Below, in pieces: positions 32,913 to 43,225 of a DNA stretch of 43,225 nucleotides (the stretch's first letter is position 1; each line of letters opens with the position of its first letter). The notes under the pieces were generated by a model. The model saw only the letters and a list, made by a program, of their open reading frames with translations. It made no database searches and was not told the origin of the DNA. The position numbers and the translations under genes are program-made. Source of the stretch: Actinomycetota bacterium (lineage in GTDB: Bacteria > Actinomycetota > Thermoleophilia > Solirubrobacterales > 70-9); contig JAFDWD010001101.1 of assembly GCA_018268695.1 (NCBI GenBank), positions 1 to 43,225 of the forward strand, given 5' to 3'.

Positions 32913-34135
32913 ATGGGGAAGCTGATTGCGATGCGAAGGTGGTCGCGGTACCTCGCGGTGATGGCGATCGTCGGATTGCTGGCCATCGCGGTCACCGCCT
33001 GTGGCGGCGGTGGCAGCTCGAGCTCCGGCTCGGGCGAATCGACCGAAGCGCCGGCCGAAAGCACGGAAACGACCGCGAGCGACACCGAAGAAGAAGAAGG
33101 TGGGTCCGGCGGCGAAGAAGCCGGCTCGTCGGCGGTCTCCAGCTTCGTCGCGGAAGCCGAAAAGGAGCCCGAATTCGCGATCCAGAAGGCGCTGCCTTCG
33201 AAACCGGAACCGGGCAAGGTCGTCTTCTGCCTGAAGAACGAAGTCGCCCAGTCGCAGATCATCTGCAACGGTGCCCGCAAGGCGTCGGAAGCGGTCGACT
33301 TCAAGTACGAGGAACGCTCCTACGACTCGGCGGATGCCTCGGCACTCATCGTCCTGATGAAGGAAGTGCTCCAGAGTAAGCCCGACCTGGTCGTCTTCGG
33401 CGGTGACCCGGAAGCCATCTGGGGCCAGGTGAAGCCCGAATACGAAAAGGCAGGCGTCAGCCTGGTGCCGATCTTCGTCGGCCCGGTGAAGGAAGACAAG
33501 GTGGTCCTCGGCAACGTCGCCGGCACCTCCACCCAGGAAAAGGCGGCGAAGATCTCGGCCGACTGGTTCATCCAGGAATCGGGCGGCAAGGGGACGGCGT
33601 TGATCCAGACGGTCCCCGGCTTCCCGGTGATCGGCCAGTGGCAGGGCTTCATCGAAGAAGACGTGGAAACGGACTGCGAAGCCTGCTCCACGCAGACGAT
33701 CGAAGCCAGCCTCGAAGAACTCGGCAGCGGTGCGGCGGTGCAGGGCCTGGTGTCGGCGCTGCAGAGCGAAGGATCGATCGAATACGCGATCGCCTACAAC
33801 AACAATTTCCTGGTCGGGATCGCGCACGAACTCGAAAACGCCGGACTCCCGGACGTGAAGGTCGGGGGCTGGAGCGGTACGGCGGAAAGCGTCACCGACA
33901 CGTTGCAGGGTCACGAATTCGGCTGGATCCTGTTCAACCAGGAATACACCGGCTGGATGGCCGTGAACATCTACCTCGACCATCTGGCGGGGATCGAACT
34001 GACCCCGGAGGAAGAAGTCCTGCCGATGCAGTTGATCACCACCAAGAACGCGACCAAGGAGATCGCCGAATCGGCAAACGAATTCAGCATGCCGAGCGAT
34101 TTCCAGCAGCAGTTCAAGAAGCTCTGGGGCGTCGG

Positions 34136-34139
<4 letters not shown>
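32913..34139 (+). CDS. ABC transporter substrate-binding lipoprotein, copy 2
   Basis: This is a 408-residue exported lipoprotein. A basic N-terminus, hydrophobic core and lipobox VTAC (Cys30) precede a Gly/Ser/Glu-rich linker and a sugar-type periplasmic-binding domain. It is a paralog of the protein at 17628; shared segments include GTALIQ.VPGFP, IEASLEELG and the end FKKLWGVG. The ATG at 32913 follows GAGGAGGG; an upstream TTG at 32832 is in the promoter. Like copy 1 it prefers GAA for Glu. No ATPase or permease lies next to it, so it probably shares the importer at 18958-21584 and widens its substrate range. Confidence 0.92.
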
Positions 34140-36179
<2,040 letters not shown>

Positions 36180-36188
36180 GAGGGAAAG

Positions 36189-36962
36189 ATGAGCGCTGCG
36201 AAGAGTGGACATGCGGCAGGCCTCTACTGGGAGGAGCGGGGGAGCGGGCCCGAGACGCTCGTCTGGCTGCCCGGCTTCGGTTGCTCGATCCGCGCCTTCG
36301 ACGAGGTCGCCCCGGCCTTCGACGACCATCGATCGATCCTCGTCGACCTTCCTGGCCACGCCGAGTCGGCCGCGGTCTCGGTCGAGCCCGACCTGCCCGG
36401 GTTCGCCGCCGCCATCTTCGCGGCGATCGAGGAGCTCGAGCTCGATCGGGTCACCCTGATCGGCTACTCGATGGGCGGGGCGATCGCCGTGCGGATCGCG
36501 CTCGACCACCCGGAGTGCGTCGCGGGCGTGATCGGGATCCTTCCCTGGCAGGCCAAGGGCGCCGCGGAGGTGGACGAGAATCTCGACGGATTCGCCGCTC
36601 TCCATGGCGACGCGGAGGCGATCGCCGCCGGTGCCGCAGGGCTCGCGGTGTCGGATCCGGCGGCCTCGCGCCGGCTCGCGATCGACATGCTGACGGTGAC
36701 GAAGGAGACCTGGGAGGGATGGCTGCTGAAGGGCAGCCGCATCAGCCAGGCCGACGAGCTGCCGCGGGTCTCGGTCCCGGTCGACTACATCCTCGGTGCC
36801 GCCGACGAGGTCGTCGATCTGGCGGCGGCGATTGAAGACGTCGCCGCGATCCCCGGCGCACGCGCCGTGGTGCTGAGCGGCGTCGGCCATCTCGGGCCGG
36901 CCGAGAGCCCGGCCGCGATCGTCCGCGAGACGCGGATCGCGCTCGAGCGGCACTCCCGCTGA
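36189..36962 (+). CDS. Alpha/beta hydrolase
   Basis: This 257-residue alpha/beta hydrolase has the nucleophile Ser94 in IGYSMGGAIA, Asp206 in LGAADEV and His234 in GVGHLGPAESP, so the triad is complete. The oxyanion region is WLPGFGCS near residue 28. The ribosome site AGGAGGGAAAG lies before the ATG at 36189. The size and motifs are those of small esterases, lactonases or C-C bond hydrolases of aromatic pathways. It is the last gene of the box 7 operon; a small hairpin separates it from the convergent MFS gene. Confidence 0.9.
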   Translation: MSAAKSGHAAGLYWEERGSGPETLVWLPGFGCSIRAFDEVAPAFDDHRSILVDLPGHAESAAVSVEPDLPGFAAAIFAAIEELELDRVTLIGYSMGGAIAVRIALDHPECVAGVIGILPWQAKGAAEVDENLDGFAALHGDAEAIAAGAAGLAVSDPAASRRLAIDMLTVTKETWEGWLLKGSRISQADELPRVSVPVDYILGAADEVVDLAAAIEDVAAIPGARAVVLSGVGHLGPAESPAAIVRETRIALERHSR

Positions 36963-36971
36963 GCGCGCCCC

Positions 36972-36991
36972 CGACGCCTGCGACGGCGTCG
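36972..36991. terminator. Small hairpin between convergent genes
   Basis: CGACGCC (36972-36978) and GGCGTCG (36985-36991) form a 7-bp stem with a 6-nt loop in the 31-bp gap between the hydrolase stop and the MFS stop. It could terminate both directions weakly; there is no T-tract. Confidence 0.4.
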
Positions 36992-36993
36992 CC

Positions 36994-38412
36994 CTAGGCG
37001 GCCGGCGCCGCGGCGGTGTCGGTCCGTCCGTGCAGCAGGGAGACGCCGACGATCATGCCGGCCAGGCAGAGCCCCGCGCCGGTGAGGAAGGCCATCCGGT
37101 AGCCGCTCGTCAACGCCTCGAGCTCGGTGGTCCCGCCGCCGAGGAGGTGGTTGGTGTGTGCCGTGGCGATGGTCGTCAGCACCGCCAGCCCGAGCGTGCC
37201 GCTGAGGAGACGCGAGGTGTTGACGATGCCGGACGCGAGTCCGTTCTGCTCGGGCGGCACGCCCTTGACGGCGACGATCGTCGCCGGGACCAGTGCCCAG
37301 CCGGTGCCGAGGGCGCTCAGCATGCCGCCCGGGAAGATCGCCGCCGCATAGGCGCTCGAGACCTGGACCGTCGCCAGGATCAGGAAGCCGACCGTGGTCA
37401 GCGACATGCCGATGCCGAGCGTGGTGCGGACGCCCAGCCTCGCCACCAGGCGTGGCGCGGTCGTCGACGAGGCGAACATCATCAGGGTCATCGGCAGGAA
37501 CGAGAGGCCGGTGACAAGGGCGTCCTCGCCCTTCACTTCCTGCATGTAGAGGGAGACGAAGTACCACATCGCGAACATCGCGGCGACGAGCAGGGCGACG
37601 ACCAGGTTGGCGGCGCGGAGGGTGGGATTCTTGAAGACCGTGAGCGGGATCAGGGGATCGGCGGCGAGCTTCCCCTCGACCAGGGCGAAGAGCCCGAGCA
37701 GGACGAGGCCGAGCGCCAGCGGTCCGAGCGTCCCGACCGAGCCCCAGCCGAGCGAGTCGGTGCGGACGATGCCGTAGACGATCGCGGTGAGGCTGCCGCT
37801 GATCAACGCCGCGCCGGCGGCGTCGAAGCTCCGTCCTCGGGCGATCACCGGTTCGTCCGGGACCACCCGACGCCCGAGGATCAGCACGGCGATCCCGACC
37901 GGGACGTTGATGACGAAGATCGCGGGCCAGCCGAAGGCCTGGGTGAGGGCCCCGCCGAGCAGCACGCCGGCGCTGCCGCCGAGGCCGCCCATCGCCGCCC
38001 AGAGGCCGAGGGCCCGATTACGCTCGGTGCCCTCGGCGAGCGAGCTGGTGATGATCGCGAGGCCGGCGGCCGAGGTCACTGCCGCGCCGAAGCCCTGGAC
38101 CGCGCGGGCGCCGACCAGAAGCACCTGGCCGTCGGCCAGCGCGCAACCGAGCGAAGCCAAGGTGAAGAGCGCGATGCCGCCGAGGAAGACCTGGCGCCGC
38201 GGAACCAGGTCGGTGGCGCGACCGGCGAGCATCAGGAAGCCGGCGAAGGTGAGCGTGTAGGCGTTGACCACCCACTGCAACTCGATCGCGGGGAAGCCGA
38301 GCGACGACCGGATCACCGGCAGGGCGACGTTGATGATCGAGATGTCGATGAAGACCATCACCTGCGCCAGGCATACGGTCAGCAGGAGCAGGTCTTTGCG
38401 GGGTCTCTTCAT
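36994..38412 (-). CDS. MFS transporter, DHA2 (14-helix) drug-efflux type
   Basis: This 472-residue multidrug-type exporter should have 14 hydrophobic helices. Helix 1 region MVFIDISIINVALPVI carries the DHA2 motif, AGRATDLVPRRQVFLGG is the loop 2-3 motif and LGGALTQAFGWPAIFVINVPVG is the motif C region. I chose the ATG at 38412 (MKRPRKDLLLL); a longer frame starts inside operator box 8. It is divergent from an SDR, with the variant box between them, so export may be linked to the same inducer. It likely expels the toxic substrate or a pathway product. Confidence 0.9.
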   Translation of the reverse strand: MKRPRKDLLLLTVCLAQVMVFIDISIINVALPVIRSSLGFPAIELQWVVNAYTLTFAGFLMLAGRATDLVPRRQVFLGGIALFTLASLGCALADGQVLLVGARAVQGFGAAVTSAAGLAIITSSLAEGTERNRALGLWAAMGGLGGSAGVLLGGALTQAFGWPAIFVINVPVGIAVLILGRRVVPDEPVIARGRSFDAAGAALISGSLTAIVYGIVRTDSLGWGSVGTLGPLALGLVLLGLFALVEGKLAADPLIPLTVFKNPTLRAANLVVALLVAAMFAMWYFVSLYMQEVKGEDALVTGLSFLPMTLMMFASSTTAPRLVARLGVRTTLGIGMSLTTVGFLILATVQVSSAYAAAIFPGGMLSALGTGWALVPATIVAVKGVPPEQNGLASGIVNTSRLLSGTLGLAVLTTIATAHTNHLLGGGTTELEALTSGYRMAFLTGAGLCLAGMIVGVSLLHGRTDTAAAPAA

Positions 38413-38447
38413 AGTTCGATGGGCTGCGTACGATAGCGGACGATATG

Positions 38448-38473
38448 AATGAGCAATCATTCAGCTTGCTACA
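38448..38473. promoter_or_regulatory. TetR-type operator, box 8 (AATGAGCAATCATT), divergent promoter
   Basis: This variant of the box (38448-38461) has a central CAAT instead of CGCT. With its flanks it reads TGAATGAGCAATCATTCA, very close to the Bacillus FadR site (TGAATGA-N4-TCATTCA). ATGAAT (38445-38450) and GCTACA (38468-38473), 17 bp apart, make a promoter for the SDR at 38510. The MFS start is 36 bp away on the other strand. Confidence 0.65.
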
Positions 38474-38509
38474 TTCGTACTCCCGATCTGAACCACCCCT
38501 GGAGGACTC

Positions 38510-39223
38510 ATGCAGCTGCAAGGCGCCACCGCCCTGGTAACCGGCACCAACCGAGGAATCGGCCAACACTTCGCCATCGAGCTACTGCGCCGCGGCGCGA
38601 AGGTATACGCCACCGCCCGACGCCCGGAGCTGGTCGACGTCCCTGGGGCCGAGGTGCTGAAGCTCGACATCACCGACCCCGCGTCGGTCGCGGCGGCGGC
38701 GGAGCTGGCCGGCGATGTCGACGTCCTGATCAACAACGCCGCCGACACCGCCGGCGGGAACCTCGTGACCGGGGACCTCGACGGGATCCGCTCGACGATG
38801 GACTCCAACTACTACGGGACCCTGGCGATGATCCGGGCGTTCGCCCCGATCCTCGGCCGCAACGGCGGCGGCGCCATCCTCAACGTCCTGTCGGCCGCGG
38901 CATGGAACACGGTCGACGGAAACACCGCCTATTGCGCGGCGAAGTCGGCGCAGTGGGGCCTCACCAACGGGGTCCGGGTCGAGCTCGCCGGCCAGGGCAC
39001 GCTCGTCGCCGCCCTCGTGCCGGGGCTGGTCGGCACCCAGACCCTGTTCGACTTCGCCGAGCGCGAAGGCCTCGAGTTTCCCGAGGGCGCGGTGATCGAC
39101 CCCGCCGACCTGGTGCGCCTGGCACTCGACGGGCTGGAAGCGGGCGAGATCGAGATCCTCGACCCGATCGGCGTCGAGGTCAAGGCGACCTTGAACGGGC
39201 CCCCGCGAGCGTTCACGATCTGA
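38510..39223 (+). CDS. Short-chain dehydrogenase/reductase
   Basis: This is a small SDR of 237 residues. TGTNRGIG is at 11-18, INNAADT replaces NNAG with Ala, the catalytic Ser is in NVLSAAAW and Y141/K145 are in YCAAK. The C-terminal third is short and lacks the VDGG end, as in single-gene retinol-dehydrogenase-like SDRs of actinobacteria. GGAGGA precedes the ATG. It is divergent from the MFS exporter under box 8 and followed by a probable terminator. It may reduce a reactive carbonyl product. Confidence 0.9.
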   Translation: MQLQGATALVTGTNRGIGQHFAIELLRRGAKVYATARRPELVDVPGAEVLKLDITDPASVAAAAELAGDVDVLINNAADTAGGNLVTGDLDGIRSTMDSNYYGTLAMIRAFAPILGRNGGGAILNVLSAAAWNTVDGNTAYCAAKSAQWGLTNGVRVELAGQGTLVAALVPGLVGTQTLFDFAEREGLEFPEGAVIDPADLVRLALDGLEAGEIEILDPIGVEVKATLNGPPRAFTI

Positions 39224-39260
39224 CGCGGTCCGTCTGCGTCTCCAGTCAGTCATGAGGGTC

Positions 39261-39286
39261 AAGGCCGTCAGCCCGACCGGCCTTTT
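39261..39286 (+). terminator. Probable intrinsic terminator after SDR
   Basis: AAGGCCG (39261-39267) pairs with CGGCCTT (39278-39284) and is followed by a short run of T. It lies 38 bp after the SDR stop. The rest of the 181-bp gap should hold the promoter of the secreted protein, but no convincing hexamers were found. Confidence 0.55.
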
Positions 39287-39404
39287 CGATCCCGCCGCGG
39301 CGACTCCATTTTTGCTCAGACGACCGTCCGGCATTCGCGCGAGTGGGGCTGGGGACGCTGTACGTTGCCGCTCTGTCGGCTTCCCCCCGGACAAGGAGTG
39401 AAAG

Positions 39405-39920
39405 ATGCGCAGTAGGTCGTTGAGGATGTCCTTCGTCGCGCTGGTCGCCGCTTTGATGGCGATGGTGATCGCCGCCCCGGTGGGCGCGAACCCGTACACC
39501 AGGGGCAACGACTTCGAACTTTCTATCGTCAACGACAGCACGACGAACGTCTCCGCGGCGGCCTGCCTGAACGGGCACGTGAGCCTCCACTACCAGTTCG
39601 GGACCACGGCCGACCCGTGCGACGTGACGCCGCTTGTCCAACCCCATCTGTGGGCCGGCGGAACCCGCTGGAACAACCTGACGGCCAACCCGATCGGCAT
39701 CATCGTCCGCGCCCCGCACCACAAGACGCTGTACTTCTACGCCTACAACCCGAGCATCGGCAAGCCCTTCGTCGAGGTCAACGGCCACCGGTACGCGCTG
39801 GTCGAGGGCGAGCTGAAGGAAGTCCCCGTGGATGGCGCCATCGTCGCGTTCCACCGCCATGGCGACCGTGACGGCCACAAGGTCTTCCTGATCCAGATCA
39901 AGCGGATGGCAGCGGGCTGA
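39405..39920 (+). CDS. Secreted protein of unknown function
   Basis: This 171-residue protein has a clear Sec signal peptide: a basic start (MRSRSLRM), a hydrophobic core (FVALVAALMAMVIAAP) and a likely cleavage after PVGA at about residue 28. The mature part has two Cys (AACLNGH and DPCDV) that could pair, many His, Asn and aromatic residues, and mixed strand-like segments. I recognise no family. AAGGAGTGAAAG precedes the ATG. It stands alone between the SDR and the convergent P450, whose 3' end it overlaps by 23 bp. It appears to be a real gene because of the signal peptide, ribosome site and normal codon use. Confidence 0.8.
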   Translation: MRSRSLRMSFVALVAALMAMVIAAPVGANPYTRGNDFELSIVNDSTTNVSAAACLNGHVSLHYQFGTTADPCDVTPLVQPHLWAGGTRWNNLTANPIGIIVRAPHHKTLYFYAYNPSIGKPFVEVNGHRYALVEGELKEVPVDGAIVAFHRHGDRDGHKVFLIQIKRMAAG

Positions 39921-41220
39921 TCGGTTCGGCCTCGCGTACGGCGGGCTCGAACTCGATGTCGATGCGGCGGTAGCCGCGGGCCGCGAAGCTCGGCTGGTGG
40001 GTCAGGTCGGCGGAGTCTGCGAGGCGGATGTCGGCGAGGCGGGTGAGCAGGACCTCGAAGGCGACCCGGGACTCGACTCGGGCCATCTCCGCGCCGACGC
40101 AGAAATGAGGGCCGGCGCCGAAGGTGAGGTGGCGGCGGGCGTTCGGGCGGTGGAGGTCGAACTCGCGGGGATTCTCGAAGACGTTCGGGTCCTGGCTCGC
40201 CGCGCCCCACATCGGGACGACCATCGAGTCGGCCGGGATCGCCTCGCCCGCGACCTCGACCTCGCCCGCGACCTTGCGGAAGGTGCAGTGGATCGGACCG
40301 TCGAACCTCAGGACCTCCTCGATGAAGGCGGGGATGAGGGAACGGTCGCCACGGACCTGGGCCATCAGGTCGGGGCGCTGGATCAGGATCACCAGGCCGT
40401 TGCCGATCAGGTTGGTCGTCGTCTCGTTCCCCGCCAGCAGCAGCTGGCTGCAGATCGGCAGCAGCTCGGCTGTGGTCAGCGCCCGCGGCCCGCTGCCCGC
40501 GCCGTCGATCTCCTCGGCCTGGATCTCGGCGTTGGCGAGGTCGGAGAGCAGGTCGTCACGGGGGCTTTCGCGCCTCGCTTCGATGCGCGGGATCATGTAC
40601 TGCTGGAACTCGATCACCGCGCGGGCGACCTCGGCGCGCCGGGTGTTGTCGAGCATGTCGACGTTGCCCGCGAGCATGCAGTCCGACCAGTACTTGAAGT
40701 CCTTCATGTCGGCGCGCTCGACACCCAGGGTGTCGGCGATCACGGTCAGCGGCAGACCGACGCCGAACTGGGTGTGGAGCTCGCAACGACCGTCGTCGAT
40801 GAACTCGTCGACCAGCTCATCGGCGATCTGGCGCATCTTGCCCTCGAGCAGGCGGATGCGCCGCGGGTTCAGCGCCTTGGTGACGAGCGCCCGGTGGCGG
40901 GTGTGGGCGGGAGGGTCGGCGGTGAAGAGGGCGTTGTCCATCTGGTGGTAACGCGCCAGTAGCCCTTCGACCTCCGGTGAGAACGGCTCGGGACTGACCC
41001 CCATGTGACGAGGCCCGTCCTCGCCGGCGACGCTGGAGGAGAACCGGCGCGTGTCGAGCGCCATCTTGCGCACCTCGGCGTAGCTGCTGACCAGCCATCC
41101 CAGGCCGTCTTCGTGCCGGACCGGGCAGCCTTCGTGCAGCGATTCGTAGAACCCGTAGGGGTCCTCGACGGTGGCTGGATCGAGCAGCCTCCCGTCCCTG
41201 TCGTCGATGCGATCCTCCAT
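39898..41220 (-). CDS. Cytochrome P450 (bacterial class I type)
   Basis: This complete 440-residue P450 has the I-helix LLLAGNETTTN (oxygen activation), the EVLR of the K-helix ExxR motif, and the heme loop FGAGPHFCVGAEMAR with axial Cys374. ADPPAHTRHRALVTKALNPRRI is the typical C-helix region of soluble bacterial P450s such as the CYP107/CYP125-like groups. No N-terminal anchor is present. It needs a ferredoxin and reductase, and neither is encoded nearby. It lies 12 bp upstream of nothing on its strand except the ClC gene behind it, so it may be transcribed with that gene. Hydroxylation of a hydrophobic compound of the pathway is possible. Confidence 0.94.
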   Translation of the reverse strand: MEDRIDDRDGRLLDPATVEDPYGFYESLHEGCPVRHEDGLGWLVSSYAEVRKMALDTRRFSSSVAGEDGPRHMGVSPEPFSPEVEGLLARYHQMDNALFTADPPAHTRHRALVTKALNPRRIRLLEGKMRQIADELVDEFIDDGRCELHTQFGVGLPLTVIADTLGVERADMKDFKYWSDCMLAGNVDMLDNTRRAEVARAVIEFQQYMIPRIEARRESPRDDLLSDLANAEIQAEEIDGAGSGPRALTTAELLPICSQLLLAGNETTTNLIGNGLVILIQRPDLMAQVRGDRSLIPAFIEEVLRFDGPIHCTFRKVAGEVEVAGEAIPADSMVVPMWGAASQDPNVFENPREFDLHRPNARRHLTFGAGPHFCVGAEMARVESRVAFEVLLTRLADIRLADSADLTHQPSFAARGYRRIDIEFEPAVREAEPISPLPSA

Positions 41221-41232
41221 CCCACGGCGAGG

Positions 41233-42654
41233 CTAGCCGCGGGGCGGAGGGTCGACCTGGTTCGCGCGGGCGGGCTTTGTGGATGTCCCCAAAGGCGAAG
41301 CTGCCGGAACGGGTCCGAGGGCGTGGGAGAAGGCCAGGGTGGTGATGTAGGAGATCACCACGCCGACGATGATCAGCGGCTCGACGTTGCTGCCGGCGGG
41401 GGCCGTGAGCAGGGTCGCGAGGACGACGGCGGAGAGGGGGAGGCGGAGGACGGCGACGACCGCGGCGCCCATGCCGACGGCGACGCCGGCCTGGATCGGG
41501 AAGCCCGCGAGGTGGGAGGCCATCACGCCGGCCGCGGCGCCGAGGAAGAGGGCGGGGAAGGTCGGGCCGCCGCGGAAGCTGCCGAGTGAGAGGGCGTAGG
41601 CGAGGCCCTTGAAGACGATCAGCCAGGTGAGGGCGGCGAGCGACCAGGTGTCGGCCTGGCCGACGAGGCCGGGAAGTTGGTCCTGGCCGGAGAAGAGGAC
41701 TTCGTGGGAGCTCTTGTCGGTGATCTGGGCGAAGGCGATGGCGAGGCCGCCGATCACCAGCGCGATCACCGGGAGCAGGAGGGCGAGGCGGCGCTGGGAG
41801 ACGAACCGGTGGGTGAGGAGTCCGCCCCTCATCACCAGGCTGGTCACGGCGCCGATCGCGAGGGCGAGCGCGATCGTCCAGCCGAAGTCGCCGACGGTCA
41901 GGCTCGGAGCGGTGGTGAGGGGGAGCGAGCCGAGGGCATAAGCGCTCGTGCTGAGGCCGGTGAGGCTGCCGATGCCGAGGGAGACGAGGGTGCCGATCCC
42001 GGCCGCCATCAGCCCCGGGATGAGGACGACACGGAGTTTCGGGCCGCCGAGCGCCGTCGCCTCGATCAGGATCACGGCCGCGATCAGCGGCGAGGTGAAG
42101 ATGAACGAGAGCGCGGCGAAGCTGCCGGCGGCGGCGACGACCATCAGGGCCTGCGGGGGCATCTCGCGCCGGCCCAGGCTGACCGTCAGCATCGCGAGGC
42201 CGGCGCCGATCGCGATCAGGGGAGCCTCGGGGCCGAGGACCAGGCCGAAGCCGATCGTCGCCAGGCCGGCCAGGATCACGGCGGGGAGGTCCGCCACCTT
42301 CGGCGCGCCTCCGGCCGACAGCCCCTCCGCGGGGATGTGGCCTCCGTCGCCGGGCAACCTGGTGAGCGCGAGCGCCACGATCAGCCCGCCGACCGCGAGG
42401 ACCGGCAGCGGCCACCATTCCGGCGCGCCGTCTTCGTAGCCGAGGGCGTTGGGGAGGTGGGTGAAGAGCTCCTGCTGGAGCTGGTAGATCCCCTCGAGGA
42501 ACAACCACGCGGCCAGCGACACGATCACGCCGATGACCGCGACCACGACCAGGAGCGCCCCGTACTGCCTGCTCCGGATCATCGCGTCGGCCGCCTCGGC
42601 GGTGAGCTCGCCTCCCTGCGGGTCGGCCGGCGCCGTCTGAGTTGGTTCCGTCAT
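41233..42654 (-). CDS. ClC-family chloride channel / H+-Cl- exchanger
   Basis: This 473-residue ClC membrane protein has many hydrophobic helices and the ion-path motifs LGPEAPLI (a form of GREGP in which the Arg is changed) and SLGSFRGGPTFPALFLGAAAG (GxFxP). The N-terminal 30 residues and the C-terminal 35 are polar and cytoplasmic; no CBS domain follows. The gating Glu of the GKxGP/GREGP motif appears as the Glu in GPEAP, shifted in context, so channel versus exchanger cannot be decided. It lies 12 bp before the P450 gene and 30 bp after the Sap-like gene on the same strand. Confidence 0.9.
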   Translation of the reverse strand: MTEPTQTAPADPQGGELTAEAADAMIRSRQYGALLVVVAVIGVIVSLAAWLFLEGIYQLQQELFTHLPNALGYEDGAPEWWPLPVLAVGGLIVALALTRLPGDGGHIPAEGLSAGGAPKVADLPAVILAGLATIGFGLVLGPEAPLIAIGAGLAMLTVSLGRREMPPQALMVVAAAGSFAALSFIFTSPLIAAVILIEATALGGPKLRVVLIPGLMAAGIGTLVSLGIGSLTGLSTSAYALGSLPLTTAPSLTVGDFGWTIALALAIGAVTSLVMRGGLLTHRFVSQRRLALLLPVIALVIGGLAIAFAQITDKSSHEVLFSGQDQLPGLVGQADTWSLAALTWLIVFKGLAYALSLGSFRGGPTFPALFLGAAAGVMASHLAGFPIQAGVAVGMGAAVVAVLRLPLSAVVLATLLTAPAGSNVEPLIIVGVVISYITTLAFSHALGPVPAASPLGTSTKPARANQVDPPPRG

Positions 42655-42684
42655 CTGGGGATTCGCCTCGTCGTCGGAGCACCG

Positions 42685-43225
42685 TCAGCTGACGAACCCG
42701 ACGACCCCCTTGATGACCAGGAGGGCCCCGATCGCGCCGCAGCCACGGACGGCGAAGGTGTGTGCGTGCCGGCCGACCCAGGCCTTGACCCGGTCGATCG
42801 CCCGGGGCGTCCAGTCGGGCGCGACGATGAACGCCGCCAGCGGGACCTCGAGCAGCCACAGCATCACGACGTTGAACCCGATCACGAGCAGGACGGTGAC
42901 CGGCGTCGGGCTGTCCAGCTTGTCGATGTGATCGAGCCCGGCCAGGTAGGAGCCGCCAGGCAAGGTCAGCAGCGCGCCGATCGCGAAGGTGGTCCGGGGA
43001 GAGCCCTTGCTGAGCTCACGCTGCCAGCGCGGCGGCGGCTTGTCGGGCTTGTCGGCGTCGCGGGCGCGCTTGCGCTCTTTCCGCTGCTCCCAAAGTCCCG
43101 ACCAGAGGGCGAAAGCGATCGCCAGCAGGATGACGCCCAGAGTGATGTCGACGGCCGGGCTGATCGTGTTCTGGGTCGTGCTGACCGCGCCTGAGTTCGA
43201 CAGCGAGAAGACGATCACGAGGCCG
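42685..43225 (-). CDS. Sap/GAP-family membrane protein (PF11139-like), 5' end beyond window
   Basis: This partial membrane protein has at least 180 residues in the window. Hydrophobic spans are at VDITLGVILLAIAFALWSGL, TFAIGALLTLPGGSYLAGL, TVLLVIGFNVVMLWLLEVPL and near the C-terminus (GAIGALLVIKGVVGFVS), with a basic cytoplasmic loop (EQRKERKRARDADK). The pattern fits the actinobacterial GPL/sulfolipid-addressing protein family, whose function in glycolipid export is only partly known. The frame is open to the window edge, and the GTG at 43218 is probably internal since family members have another helix before it. It is likely cotranscribed with the ClC gene. Confidence 0.75.
   Translation of the reverse strand, partial: GLVIVFSLSNSGAVSTTQNTISPAVDITLGVILLAIAFALWSGLWEQRKERKRARDADKPDKPPPRWQRELSKGSPRTTFAIGALLTLPGGSYLAGLDHIDKLDSPTPVTVLLVIGFNVVMLWLLEVPLAAFIVAPDWTPRAIDRVKAWVGRHAHTFAVRGCGAIGALLVIKGVVGFVS

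Overview
This window is chromosomal DNA of a high-GC Gram-positive bacterium, most likely an actinobacterium. A Thermoleophilia/Solirubrobacterales-type organism is my best guess. The inference rests on the strong G/C third-position bias, short SDR/acyl-CoA operons with ATGA/GTGA overlaps, a luciferase-like (probably F420-dependent) oxidoreductase, a Sap/GAP-family membrane protein, and Ser/Glu-rich lipoprotein linkers. No rRNA, tRNA, transposase, phage or CRISPR feature was seen. Both ends cut genes: a thiolase on the left and a Sap-like membrane protein on the right.

Layout. (1) 1-4802: thiolase, MaoC hydratase, LLM oxidoreductase, acyl-CoA synthetase and beta-keto acid cleavage enzyme, in one tightly overlapping plus-strand operon. 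(2) 4754-6641, minus strand: enoyl-CoA hydratase and an APH-fold kinase. Divergent from them (6698-10109) lie a broken SDR, an ACAD11-like acyl-CoA dehydrogenase and two SDRs. Kinase plus ACAD resembles the LvaA/LvaC and ACAD10/11 route for 4-hydroxyacyl-CoA. (3) 10134-12106: a second thiolase, nearly identical in its 3' half to the first, and an SDR. (4) 12119-16778: a LacI repressor divergent from a Rid-family protein, an FAD amine oxidase and an APC permease, with three CCAAATCGATTTGG-type operators between them; this looks like an amine or amino-acid utilisation unit. (5) 16806-25869: three TetR regulators, a complete ABC importer (lipoprotein binding protein, RbsA-like ATPase, RbsC-like permease) and two divergent hydrolases. 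(6) 26361-36962: a two-subunit acyl-CoA dehydrogenase, SDR, acyl-CoA synthetase, two MDR oxidoreductases, SDR, a second binding lipoprotein, a nitronate-monooxygenase-like flavoprotein and an alpha/beta hydrolase. (7) 36994-43225: MFS exporter, SDR, a secreted protein of unknown function, cytochrome P450, ClC channel and a Sap-like protein.

The strongest system-level signal is a palindrome, AATGAGCGCTCATT, found with small changes at eight promoter regions from 10.1 to 38.5 kb. It links the importer, both binding proteins, the esterases, the acyl-CoA enzymes and the MFS/SDR pair into one apparent TetR-type regulon. My reading is uptake of an ester- or carboxylate-containing compound, hydrolysis, CoA activation, and degradation by beta-oxidation-like and redox steps. 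The substrate cannot be named from sequence. A separate region (25870-26360) has no gene but carries two perfect 18-19 bp inverted repeats, each with a 12-nt loop.
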